Source: Sacculina carcini (lineage: Eukaryota; Arthropoda; Thecostraca; Sacculinidae). From it: 64,000 bases of DNA. The DNA lies in assembly GCA_916048095.2 (NCBI GenBank), contig OU696575.1, positions 10,364,468-10,428,467 on the forward strand, given 5' to 3'. This document shows, one piece after another, positions 24,340 to 29,859 of this stretch. Below the pieces are notes generated by a model. The model had not been told where the DNA came from. It saw nothing but the letters and a program-made list of their open reading frames with translations, and did not search any database. The first letter of the stretch is position 1. Every line of letters begins with the position of its first letter. A program made the translations under genes and the position numbers.

Positions 24340-25266
24340 TGACAGGGATCCCCGTGGGCTAGTGGCATACAATGACCTGGACGCCCCAGTCAGCTCTGAA
24401 CTATTCTAGCCAGTGTTCGGTAGTGACTGGCAAAGCCACGCACACACACACACACACAAACACACATAAAGTGGTTGAATAATAGCTTTCAAAAACTAAA
24501 TATTAAATGTTCATATGTCAATTTTTTCAAATTGGGTTATAGAATTAGAAATGAATATACCATCATGTAAGATGTGTATTCTAGGGTGTATTGTCACTAC
24601 TCTACGTAGTTCTCATCAGAATATGAATTATTGCGAGTACATGGACGTGTTTATAGGTGTAACTGGGTGTCATTATTTTATATTGTTTATTTCGCTCGAG
24701 TTTTCTCAGTTGTGCATGTAAGGATTCAATCACGTATGTGTGCGTATGTGTATGTGTGTGTGTTCACTTCAGTATAGTATATTCATTCTACTTTATGCCT
24801 TATATATTCATATATACCTTATGCCGTATATACCTCATATATCACCTTACATACCTCATTCTAACTTATATCATATTTCTCTCATAATTATTACCATATT
24901 TCATATTTCCAATATGTGCAGTGTTAATATTTGCAGCTTATTTCATTTGTGTTTTAATTGTGTCAATTTCATTGAGTTTGTCATTTAGTATGTGTTTCAA
25001 ATGTGTCATTCGTTATGATACCGTGTGTCATATATCATACTTTAATTATTAGATCTATAATTATAACAGTAATCACATTTTTAGTTTTAATTCAGTCGTA
25101 TGTTTTGTGGATGATTGTTCACCCACTTAGGTGTGTTTCCTATATGTTTGTGTATACAAACCTATTGTTCATGTGTGTGTGTGTGTGCTTGTGTGTGTGT
25201 AGGTTTAATCGGTCTCTGAACAGCTATCGAGACTTGGACGCTCCTAAAGAATCTGATGATTTCTAG
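2481..25266 (+). CDS. SRRT: SRRT / ARS2 (serrate RNA effector), 3' half of the gene, seven-exon chain with two alternative last exons
   Basis: ARS2 is a nuclear scaffold that links the cap-binding complex to RNA processing and decay (snRNA, histone mRNA and miRNA precursors). The spliced frame reads through all junctions: ITDYLIEE, then [10 protein letters not shown] and CGIIHTRG, then [12 protein letters not shown] and [15 protein letters not shown] (zinc finger), then [19 protein letters not shown], then a Gly/Tyr/Pro/His-rich tail and a terminal DLDAP peptide. The order and spacing match animal ARS2. The Arg-rich N-terminus, the DUF3546-type helical region and the RRM lie upstream of the window. 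Introns are about 0.7, 2.6, 1.4, 12.1, 0.7 and 3.4 kb (4.3 kb to the second last exon), and they host most of the mobile elements here. No frame break was seen in any exon. Identity is secure. The oddity is the duplicated terminal exon. Confidence 0.95.
3063..3358 (-). repeat. tRNA-like (SINE-head) sequence, one fuller and one partial copy
   Basis: On the minus strand, 3358 to about 3295 reads TTGGCCGAGTGATTAA (A-box-like), an arm with ACTTCG paired to CGAAGT, and CCTGGGTTCTAATCC (B-box-like), so it resembles a Leu/Ser-type tRNA head. A second copy of the ACCCAGGATACTTCGGCCTC part lies at 3066-3110. Fold and ends are incomplete, so this is a tRNA-derived repeat rather than a working tRNA gene. 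Confidence 0.5.
3416..3553 (+). CDS. SRRT: SRRT internal exon ([10 protein letters not shown] / CGIIHTRG)
   Basis: A 138-bp, 46-codon, phase 0-0 exon. It starts after a TTTTCAG acceptor and ends at AAG before GTCAGC. It encodes [30 protein letters not shown] and [13 protein letters not shown], one of the most conserved ARS2 stretches. The preceding exon ends ..LIK, giving the family junction LIK-VLD. Confidence 0.96.
5020..5390 (+). mobile_element. LINE 3'-end fragment with (TTG)n tail
   Basis: The frame around 5028-5173 reads [29 protein letters not shown], the C-terminal W-N-LP..I...S...F...LK..LF signature of CR1/L2-type LINEs. A T-rich 3' UTR and a (TTG)n tail at about 5362-5387 follow. 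Upstream T/C-rich sequence from about 4740 may belong to it but is too degraded to read. Confidence 0.5.
5977..6110. mobile_element. pogo-type MITE (CAGTG.ACCCCGGATA family)
   Basis: Termini CAATGTACCCCGGATATAAG and, reverse-complemented from the right, CAGTGACCACCCAAATATAAG are imperfect inverted repeats. A TA dinucleotide lies just outside each end (5975-5976 and 6111-6112). It is related to the copies at 26939-27040 and 63201-63387. Confidence 0.65.
6177..6288 (+). CDS. SRRT: SRRT internal exon ([16 protein letters not shown])
   Basis: A 112-bp exon between a TTCAAG acceptor and a GTGGGT donor, phase 0 in and phase 1 out. It encodes [20 protein letters not shown] and [12 protein letters not shown]. 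It corresponds to the moderately conserved helical segment between CGIIHxRG and the zinc finger in ARS2. The split codon G|TG restores the frame with the next exon. Confidence 0.88.
6378..7464. mobile_element. Unclassified DNA element with ~110-bp inverted termini, interrupted by a second insertion
   Basis: The left terminus AAGCCTCGTGAATAGTAAGC continues, after an interruption, as CACCAATGCATGCTAACTCA and AACTAAACGATATCGAAAAA. The right terminus (about 7350-7464) is the reverse complement of the joined left side with only scattered mismatches. The interruption at about 6409-6764 is GC-richer and bounded by GAGCGAGCG/CGCTCGCTCG inverted motifs, so it is probably a younger insertion in the left arm. 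The interior 6850-7350 has no recognisable transposase. No clear target duplication was found. Confidence 0.55.
7517..7663 (+). promoter_or_regulatory. Cluster of four same-strand ATTGG (inverted CCAAT) boxes just 5' of an SRRT exon
   Basis: ATTGG occurs at 7517, 7578, 7618 and 7659, each within GCTGATTGG(T/C)T or GTGATTGGCT, spaced 61, 40 and 41 bp. The cluster fills the intron end right up to the zinc-finger exon. CCAAT boxes are bound by NF-Y. The repeated CTGAT also fits branch-point consensus, so the cluster could be an internal promoter, a set of branch points or a decayed tandem repeat. Confidence 0.35.
7678..7850 (+). CDS. SRRT: SRRT zinc-finger exon
   Basis: A 173-bp exon, acceptor CTTGGCAG, donor GTGGGT, phase 1 in and phase 0 out. 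It encodes [35 protein letters not shown] and [16 protein letters not shown]. The Cys of WLCPLS and the His pair of KHIFNKH form the atypical zinc finger that is the effector and RNA-binding surface of ARS2. This is the best-conserved segment and leaves no doubt about gene identity. Confidence 0.97.
8364..9476. mobile_element. 1.1-kb hAT-type non-autonomous element
   Basis: The termini TAGGGTGACCTTTTGTTGC and, from the right, TAGGGTGACCTTTTGGTGC are near-perfect inverted repeats. The flanks CTAATCAC (8356-8363) and CTAATCAG (9477-9484) match at 7 of 8 positions, the 8-bp duplication expected of hAT. The interior is rich in short degenerate units (TTTTTAGCGCAACTTTT) and has no transposase. Confidence 0.85.
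9915..10115 (+). repeat. Dispersed repeat, copy 1 (inverted copy at 18640-18812)
   Basis: Shares GAGTGACCATTTGGTCCAAT, TTTCCCATCAG and GAACTTCAGTGGTTTTCAAA with the reverse complement of 18640-18812. Both copies also carry a TCGGCGG block at the far end. Coding sense and family are unknown. Confidence 0.6.
10100..10260 (+). repeat. Short tandem duplication, ~51-bp unit
   Basis: GCTTAGATGTGCCGTTTAAT followed by GATTGCCCTGTGT(A/G)AACTGGGCGTTTGT occurs twice in a row (about 10112-10209), then decays into TGTGTAAACTG units. Likely replication slippage. Confidence 0.65.
10270..10552 (+). mobile_element. tRNA-headed SINE, copy 1
   Basis: A B-box-like GGTTCAAACCCCGGCGGG is followed by a body shared with 59150-59456: CCCCTGTCCAC, AATGGTACCAGATATCAGTC, GTGTTGTGTCATGCATTCTG, GAGAGGGTCGGTTCTGCGGT, GGCAGCGAGCTGC and TTCGGCTTCTTCC.GTGTA. 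The head upstream of the B box differs from copy 2, so it is rearranged or from a different subfamily. It lies in the large SRRT intron. Confidence 0.75.
11490..11800. repeat. (AT)n, T-run and CA microsatellites
   Basis: (AT)n at about 11513-11565, an uninterrupted T run at about 11734-11756 and a short CA/TA stretch at 11761-11795. Open frames across this stretch are repeat translations. Confidence 0.9.
11867..12455. repeat. Minisatellite, alternating ~87/~97-bp units (about 184-bp higher-order repeat)
   Basis: Six units, marked by CAAGAATACCAAAACATC at 11898, 11985, 12081, 12169, 12266 and 12353, so spacings are 87, 96, 88, 97 and 87. Long units carry an extra CTTCAAGAAG. Copies differ at only a few positions. 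The unit lacks stops in minus-strand frames, so the MULE reading frame continues through it. Confidence 0.9.
12216..14978 (-). CDS. FLYWCH zinc finger + MULE transposase (Mutator-like element), open frame
   Basis: A single uninterrupted 920-codon frame. Residues about 20-90 form a FLYWCH-type zinc finger (Cys66, Cys71, His88, His90, with DGFVYHRKW). Residues about 200-400 form the MULE catalytic domain: VDGTF (Asp214), an LMTKRT.GLY block, ADFER (Asp284), GCFFHYTQ (His308) and NNAVEGFN (Glu395), a plausible DDE triad. From about 500 the chain is acidic, Ser/Thr-rich and repetitive: a tandem [12 protein letters not shown] pair and two copies of an [19 protein letters not shown] module. Beyond the second module the frame is translation of the minisatellite, so the natural stop has probably been replaced. 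Met29/30 (start about 14894) is possible, but TSNKLIVF upstream fits the FLYWCH start, so Met1 or Met9 is kept. The gene lies antisense in an SRRT intron. Terminal inverted repeats were not identified. It looks recently active or domesticated. Confidence 0.88.
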   Translation of the reverse strand: MLYVKCCCMFNKCCCICVLQTSNKLIVFMMERIEVLCQKRVMAHYHLDGFVYHRKWSKRDREYFRCKHSGCTGSAIRSGDSVRIGQEHNHLPCEQTLADIRCRAQCYELARSEPQRLVQLFNTAKRQNPGSNLAYPSTRRRMAVARYTCAPAVPRSPDELASVLEQCPRYGNGILGDEFYRGKVTAGDNGGVALIFLSSRLQFLLCADCEIFVDGTFHVCPQLFQQLFTVHTRYNDMFIPTAFVLMTKRTAGLYRAVWHKLIAITSSATSDIATTFSPKTAMADFERAIHSSLVDVFPNVQMKGCFFHYTQAVIRKARSLRLNAFRGPVKQVCALPSLPSHLLQAGFDAIKEEIVEPSANMTRFLEYVSRHWLSRVDAETLSHFDQVHRTNNAVEGFNGRLRWKLHGNPGIFQCLDELRNKSLESRQMIRVSWSSRRTVHNARGRRKLLQRQLMAGYRLAASIGLNSFEELRSYLSHMGNIVSGPNVGHSIVGHDDVDDVSSTESIPVASGETVSPSSHMDDIDGVSVDQHMDDIDGVSVDQHAPNSPHVENEIDRDYQFTPPSRNVNVNELGVTDDWFPPTQSLSPAQIETTNAQLTSGDVDPFLSSNLLYRVGAAVVGGLEERESVVDGHVADDEVDREGLLFMSPSRNVDCVSVIDGCQLSMGWLSRTQSSDESTSAQLAPGEVTNPLVDPNVRRSGTDVEADRPVATASAAESTDAAELLPGIGELIAQGLSTRQAYRRHKTLKRIRDGKYRLSETQSSNESTTVPLAPGDVGNQLSTPRVCKRKASFEADRPVAAASVAESNDAAELLPGIGELIDQGLSTRQAYQRRKICFDQNFVSQLFWACLVSDGFLKLLEEAVLWLIGWRCFGILAAVLGRFRERWLLEEAVLWLIGWRCFGILAAVLGLFRERWLLEAS
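15060..15240. repeat. (CATA)n/(CA)n-rich low-complexity tract
   Basis: Runs of ACATACAT, ATATATACACAT and CACACTC units. It lies between the MULE 5' side and a LINE scrap. No gene. Confidence 0.85.
15245..15560 (-). mobile_element. Non-LTR reverse transcriptase fragment
   Basis: The minus-strand frame 15553-15347 reads [37 protein letters not shown] and [15 protein letters not shown], the thumb-region pattern of LINE polymerases (W..HI..L..K..K....LYN.LV.S.LSYC...WG). Neither the palm domain nor a 3' tail is recognisable nearby. A short, old fragment. Confidence 0.65.
15645..16515. repeat. Satellite-like array: conserved ~95-bp core with T-rich linkers, six copies
   Basis: The core runs from CAATGCCATTTCCAATACCA through CACCCACTCGCTGAGAATAT and GAAGCCGGACA.GGACACTG to TTACGAATTTTAG. 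It starts at 15651, 15813, 15945, 16098, 16260 and 16423 (spacings 162, 132, 153, 162, 163). Cores are almost invariant, while linkers are A/T homopolymer-rich and vary in length. No coding sense was recognised. Confidence 0.9.
16516..18639 (+). other. SRRT intron, AT-rich, no confident feature
   Basis: Scattered short repeats (CAGTGATGCC units about 17360-17580, CTTAA units about 18130-18150). One minus-strand 99-codon hydrophobic frame at 16955-17254 is discussed as a finding but not called as a gene. Confidence 0.5.
18640..18812 (-). repeat. Dispersed repeat, copy 2 (inverted relative to 9915-10115)
   Basis: GAAAACCACTGAAGTTCATA, GATGGGAAATTGGACCAAAT and GGTCACTCGC mirror copy 1. The stretch CAGTCACTGGGGACGCCACTG corresponds to the CAATGGCGTACCTAGTGACTG part of copy 1. 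The two inverted copies bracket about 8.5 kb that includes the MULE gene. Confidence 0.6.
18813..19911 (+). other. SRRT intron end, no recognised feature
   Basis: Unique sequence with no coding exon or repeat I could identify up to the acceptor at 19911. Confidence 0.5.
19912..20081 (+). CDS. SRRT: SRRT exon ([19 protein letters not shown])
   Basis: A 170-bp exon, acceptor GCGTAG, donor GTGAGT, phase 0 in and phase 2 out. It encodes [20 protein letters not shown], then a Ser/Ala-rich linker and [18 protein letters not shown]. The first 20 residues are a hallmark of ARS2 directly after the zinc finger. The Gly/Pro-rich tail is the usual low-complexity part. Confidence 0.95.
20744..20923 (+). 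CDS. SRRT: SRRT exon (Gly/Tyr-rich tail)
   Basis: A 180-bp exon, acceptor ATCCAG, donor GTGAGC. It encodes [25 protein letters not shown] and [18 protein letters not shown], a disordered Gly/Tyr/Pro/Arg tail like that before the C-terminal peptide in other ARS2 proteins. It ends with two bases (AG) of a split Arg codon, completed by the single G that opens each alternative last exon. Confidence 0.88.
21154..21391. mobile_element. hAT-type MITE, same family as 56542-56799
   Basis: The left end CAGTGATCCGTAACCTGTGG is followed by GATTCCCCACTGTTGGGGAA, nearly identical to the inverted right end of 56542-56799. The right end GGGTTACTAAGATTG is a decayed inverted copy. The right boundary and target duplication are not clear. 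Confidence 0.5.
22020..23350 (-). pseudogene. Degenerate minus-strand coding remnant of unknown origin
   Basis: Several short protein-like stretches in shifting frames on the minus strand, for example [40 protein letters not shown] with CDFC..H..H-like spacing, [20 protein letters not shown] and [20 protein letters not shown]. Stops and shifts break it many times. I do not recognise the family. An old transposon gene is the simplest reading, but a processed host pseudogene is possible. Confidence 0.3.
23380..23554. mobile_element. Short hAT-type MITE (CAGTGGCGGCGCCAGGATTTTT family), copy 1
   Basis: Left end CAGTGGCGGCGCCAGGATTT, right end reverse-complemented CAGAGGCGGCTAAAAAGGGG. The flanks CACTTCTG and CACTAATG agree at 6 of 8 positions. 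G-rich interior. Relatives lie at 47235-47411 and 54310-54510. Confidence 0.65.
24300..24340 (+). repeat. (TG)n tract ending at the acceptor of SRRT last exon A
   Basis: About 40 bases of TG with two interruptions, directly followed by TTGACAG, the acceptor. It serves as the pyrimidine/purine-alternating 3' end of the intron. UG repeats in RNA are known binding sites of TDP-43-type proteins. Confidence 0.9.
24346..24409 (+). CDS. SRRT: SRRT alternative last coding exon A
   Basis: Sixty-four coding bases: one G completing the split Arg codon, twenty codons ([20 protein letters not shown]) and TAG. In vertebrate ARS2 the C-terminus is [20 protein letters not shown], so this exon keeps DPR..V.Y.DLDAP and the final Phe but has lost the acidic stretch after DLDAP. 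In other animals this peptide binds the nuclear cap-binding complex. No close AATAAA follows. A (CA)n tract begins 28 bases after the stop. Confidence 0.85.
24438..24466 (+). repeat. (CA)n tract downstream of SRRT last exon A
   Basis: CACGCACACACAC.. about 28 bases, complementary to the (TG)n tract just upstream of the same exon. Confidence 0.9.
25168..25201 (+). repeat. (TG)n tract ending at the acceptor of SRRT last exon B
   Basis: TG repeat with one CT interruption, running straight into the TAG acceptor at 25200-25202. Confidence 0.9.
25203..25266 (+). CDS. SRRT: SRRT alternative last coding exon B
   Basis: Again sixty-four bases in the same phase: G, twenty codons ([20 protein letters not shown]) and TAG. 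Ten of twenty residues match exon A, including DLDAP and the terminal Phe. This version keeps YRDLDAP and the acidic tail of the vertebrate peptide but lacks the DPR start. Equal length, equal phase and the same flanking repeats argue that A and B arose by tandem duplication and are spliced alternatively. Either could be the main form. Confidence 0.82.
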
Positions 25267-25268
25267 GG

Positions 25269-25295
25269 CAAACACACACACACACACACACACAT
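25269..25295 (+). repeat. (CA)n tract downstream of SRRT last exon B
   Basis: AACACACAC.. begins three bases after the stop codon of exon B and is complementary to both upstream (TG)n tracts. Confidence 0.9.
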
Positions 25296-25859
25296 TCATA
25301 TATACACATGTTTCATTTTCCTCACTTGTAACAGAGTTGGTTCATGTATGTATGCTTGCTTTTCTTGCGCGATATTTTCTTTGGACTTCGCTGTTACTGC
25401 TGGTGAATGTTTCTTTCAGATTCGTGTGTGAATGATGGACTTGATGCTTGGTGTGTGTATGTGTGTGTGTGTTGTTTTCTTGTCAAGTTTTCTCAATTGT
25501 GACTTTTCTTTCATGTGGTCATCGAGTGTTGATCGGAAATACACTCTCAATTCGGTTTTTTCCTGGTGTTTGGTTTTGCGTGCTTTTCTGACATTTTCTT
25601 TGCATATTTTTATCAAATTTTTTGAAACATCAATTGATTTGTTAGCAATGAAAAATAATAGGGAAAATTTATGCGTATTATTTACTAAGAAATTTCTTTC
25701 CGGTTAAAATTCCGCACCAAATATGGAATAATAACTGAAATATGATTCCGGTTTATTTCGTAAAGATATATGGGTACAGAGTTCGAACAAAAGTACAAAT
25801 TCTAAAATGCAAAAGAAAAAATAACTAAATCTACATCTTAGATGTCACATATTTTCAAC

Positions 25860-25865
25860 AATAAA
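25860..25865 (+). promoter_or_regulatory. Candidate polyadenylation signal for SRRT
   Basis: AATAAA about 595 bases after the exon B stop, in AT-rich sequence. It is the first canonical hexamer I noticed downstream. Its use is inferred only from position. Confidence 0.35.
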
Positions 25866-25866
25866 A

Positions 25867-28090
25867 TATTGTATAATAATTATGATCATGTTCTATACCA
25901 TTTTTAAAGTTCTTGTGCGGACGCAGAAAAAATTGCGCTGGTTAAAAATCTAAGCCAGACTATTTGACACTTGTATTGTGAAATGTACTAGGCGTTTCTA
26001 GACACACTTTCTGTTTATTTTTGATAACTTAACATTGATTATATATTGTTCTATCTATCGAATAATACTGGCCATATAATCTCAAATATATGGTTTTAAG
26101 TGGACAGATTTTTCACAATACTCCCCTCTGGCCTGCGAAAGCTGGTAATATATATTATATAAGAGATTGAATTTGAAGAATTATATATTTTGGAATATAA
26201 TTTATTGTGTTATCTAAATTCTGCCTCGTTTTTATCCATAATTATCTTATGTTAATAACCTACTAATTAGCAGCTGAGAATGGCTGTGTGCATAGACGCG
26301 GTAGTAATCGCGTCTTTTTTGTACTCACCAATTTGTATTTGTATTTCTATTATATGTATTTGTACAATCCAGAATTATTTTTCGGTTTTTTTATTATTTA
26401 ATGTCGGAGCACTGAATTTAGCTCCGTTTTTGACAATTTCTCTGTCCGCCACTGCCTAATTGTTGGGGTTTCTAGTTTTGCTGTCCCTTTGGTGTAATAT
26501 TCTAGTGCCGCCATTGGTTGATTTCACATTCGTTGACTCCCTTTAGTTTGTTAACGCTTGAGTCTATGGGGAATATTGGTATTGAATAATAGAATGACGC
26601 TTGACAATTCAAGCAATTCTAGCTCCACCGAATCAGCTGCCTTGATACGCCCATGTTGACACTTCCATAAATTCAGGAAAATTGAGATACATGGCCGAAT
26701 GGATGTTTAAGAGGATTCTATGTTTGCATGTGTGTGTGTGTCTGTGTGTATGTGTGTGCTCTCGGAATTTCGTGCTACTGCACCAATGATGATGGATGTA
26801 TTCCAAACTAGCTTCGCTGGCAAATTCTGCTCCTATGGAATTGTTATAGTTCTGCATGGACTAGTTTCTGCTCCGGTCTTTAACATTTGCATATTAAGTA
26901 ATTGAAGAATTTCCTATGGTCCATTCACAATTGTTATACAGTGTACAATAATCTGGGGGAAATATAATGTAAAGTATAGAAAACGGGCCCGAAAAAGTAC
27001 ACTTTTATAACCAAGCTTCTCTTACATCCGGGATACACTGTACATTATTTCTCCAAATGGAAATGCGGTTATTTATATGAAAACACGCAACCAGGCGACT
27101 TTTATCTAGGTATTTGGTGGAAAATTGACAAAACAATCCACAAATGAATATCTCACCAGTAAATGAAAATCTGTTCTATGAAGTTTGGGAAGAAATTAGT
27201 CATTTAATTTACAATTGGTTAATTGTATATTTATTTTGAGCAAACGATATTATCAAACAAAAATTAGCCTTCACTTGTATACGTATAACTCTCAACTAAC
27301 TGGAAACTGTCTTGCTAATTGTATACGTCCATCTTCGTCTGAATAAAATGCATTCATTTGAGCATTTTTAAAGCGTAAAATTTTACTGAATCACAGTACG
27401 ACTAAATATAACTATTAAACTGTTTTTATACTGTGATATTGACATATTCAGGCATTTATATTATTTCACTTAATTATGTTTCAAATTTCACTAATAAAAT
27501 ATTTTTGCTACGAAACGTTATGAAAAAATGTTGAGCGGCAAAACTAGTCGATTTTGTTCTATCGTTGGTTTTTGTGGTTCAAATTTGTTTTTTTTGTACA
27601 GTGAAAAATTTGGTTCAGGTCGATGTCGCTTTAGTCTTTTTTTATCGAATATTCAATTGGCATTTTCGCACAAAGCAATCAACCAATGCTGGGCCATTTT
27701 TTCAATTGCTATTTTGATGCTGCATCCTTCAATATCACTCTTGGTTGATAATTCTTCTAAGACACACCAGAATTTCAATAACTTGGAGTAATCGTAATAA
27801 CATTTTCGTTGCATGCGCTCACAATGCCAAGCACAATAATTTAATTGGCATATTTTATATGTTCATCACATTGAAACTTCCATACAGAGGACTTTTTGTA
27901 TTACTGTTTATATCTTATATTTATTTATTTTTATTCATAAATTGTTCAAGTAACTTGGTATATTTTTACGATTACTTCAATTTTATACTTGTTTTTTGTG
28001 TTTTTGTTAATTTCGAGGCACTCATTTCAGACGATAATGCGGTTCTATTTAATTTCAATGTACAGTCAACAAGTGTTTGTTTGTTTGAGT
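25867..28090. other. Intergenic AT-rich DNA with one MITE
   Basis: Apart from the pogo MITE at 26939-27040 and a short TG tract at about 26728-26759, I see no gene, repeat or conserved motif. Confidence 0.5.
26939..27040. mobile_element. pogo-type MITE, 102 bp
   Basis: Termini CAGTGTACAATAATCTGGGG and, reverse-complemented, CAGTGTATCCCGGATGTAAG. TA lies immediately outside both ends. Same family as 5977-6110 and 63201-63387. Confidence 0.7.
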
Positions 28091-28099
28091 GTTTGTGGT

Positions 28100-28400
28100 G
28101 GATTTTGGCGCCAAACCGCTGTCGAAATTAATTGCCCAATAAAATGGCGCGAAACTGCTGTACATCGCAATGAGGTGGCGGATTAATGCGCGCCGTTTCA
28201 TCGGCTGCTCGCGATGGTGGCGCCTCTGGCGGCCAAAGTTTCGTCACGGCGTCAACGGAAAGCGCTTTAGCTGCATTCGCGCGCGCCAAGTCGAAGTGCA
28301 TGTGTGTATGGCGTGGTTATTTATCAGTGGCGTCAAGTTTTGGCGCGCGCGCGCTTCTGCTCTTTTTTTGCGCGCCATTTGAGTGTAGTGCGTTGTCGAT
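28100..28400. promoter_or_regulatory. CpG-rich segment with clustered E2F-like sites, probable promoter
   Basis: This is one of the few GC/CpG-rich stretches in the window. It contains the palindrome TTTTGGCGCCAAA (about 28103-28115), AAAATGGCGCGAAAC (28141-28155, which is GTTTCGCGCCATTTT on the other strand), TTTTGGCGCGCG (about 28338) and TTTTTTTGCGCGCCATTT (about 28363). All fit the E2F/DP consensus TTTSSCGC. It lies about 700 bp before the GPCR coding exon and may contain its 5' UTR exon or the promoter of an unrecognised divergent transcript. No TATA box is evident. Confidence 0.45.
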
Positions 28401-29083
28401 AGCTGAGTAGAGACTGCCTTATTAGGCGCAACACACCTTAACGCCTCTTATCGCCGGAATCTACCAGCACGCTTGTTTTGTGCCATAACACAGTGTGGGC
28501 GTGTGGATCTCAGCTAAGGCAAACATGATGAACTCGGTATTTGCGAACGTAGAATTCCTCAGCATCGCAAGATAGACAGATTGACTGACAGTCGGACATA
28601 TTTGTGGGCTTGTGTGCGCGTGTATGTGCCCGTAAGTATTTGTGTCTGTTTGTGAGTGTTTATTTTTGTATCGGCCAATGTTTGCTTGCTCTGCCAGGCC
28701 AATTGCGGGTGTATTTCGTCAGAGATAGGGATTTGGTCGGTTGGTGATTTTGGCCGCAGAATCAATGTTTTTGTGATTCTAGCGTCGACCACTTGAATCA
28801 TTGTACTTTGGTAGTTATTTGTGTCTTTCTAGCGCTAGCATTTGTGTACGAGTTTAGACATGAATCGTGTGATTTCACCTTAATTGCTAGAGTTGTGAAA
28901 AATTAGATGCGGCGAAATTGTGCACAAACATTTTTGATGCGTGTGGTCAAATTTTCTGCCGATGTCGGAACTGCCTATAATATGGATTTTGATTAAATCG
29001 AGCCTGAAGAGACCAGAACAGCACATACCTTGCCGAGGATCATGAAAGTTCGTATTACGAAAGCCGGATTATCTTAGATCTCC

Positions 29084-29408
29084 ATGAACAACGTCACTAA
29101 CAATATGACAGCGTCTTCGCTGCTGCAACAAGTTGAGGACACTCGCCGCATCACTCAGACGTTCCTTATTCCTCTGGTAACGTCGCTGGGTTTCTTCGGC
29201 AACTGCTTGACCATGCTGGTGCTAAGTCGTCGTCGAATGCGCTCGTCGACCAACAGCTACCTGACGGCTCTGGCCGGATCGGACTCGATGCATCTTCTGG
29301 CCAGTTTCAGTTTATCGCTGATGCATTCGGTGCAGGGCATCAACAGTGTCGAGCATCGGTTCTATTGGATCTACTGGCCGTACGCCCTGTGGCTTGCCGA
29401 CGCATCAA
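29084..29408 (+). CDS. Rhodopsin-family (class A) GPCR, first coding exon, partial gene
   Basis: The 108-codon exon begins at ATG six bases after an ATTATCTTAG acceptor, so an untranslated exon probably lies upstream, and ends at a GTAAGT donor in phase 1. The extracellular N-terminus has sequons at Asn3 (NVT) and Asn7 (NMT). TM1 is about residues 27-49 with the diagnostic GN pair (Gly39-Asn40). The basic loop SRRRMRSSTNSYL leads into TM2 with LTALAGSD (Asp67 = 2.50), and the exon stops before TM3. The RMRSSTN.YLTALA signature is typical of peptide receptors such as the FMRFamide-receptor-like group, but the ligand cannot be told from TM1-2. No TM3-TM7 exon was found to the window end, so the gene either continues beyond 64 kb or is truncated. 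Confidence 0.78.
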
Positions 29409-29859
29409 GTAAGTTCACCTGTTTTGATATAATCGTTTTTTTTACATTGTTCCGTGTTTAACTTGGTTACTATTGATATCCACAAACAAGGCTAATTTGG
29501 GAAGTGCTGGAAACGATATATGGAGATAAAACATATTTAAAATTAAATTTGACGTAACGTAATTTAAATTACTCATAAACACACACACAATGCACAACAA
29601 CAGTAAATATAATGCAACGATGATTAAATATATCTAATTGAATATAAGAATAGTTCGAAATTTGTAATTGTATATATTTCTCACCAGTAAATATCTTAAA
29701 GTATTCACTATATAACATCAATATTTTACTTGCGGACAATTTGACTTTCCGCATCTTATTTTCAAGACACATTTCTTCACCTGGCATGTTCCATATTTCA
29801 GTAGACCGATGGCTGAAACAGCACTGAATCTGATTTGTACGCCTTCTGCATGTTAAGGT

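Noticed and set aside
28170-28410. Two overlapping short Arg/Ala-rich frames
   Set aside because: GC-rich promoter-like DNA gives long chance frames; no family signature.
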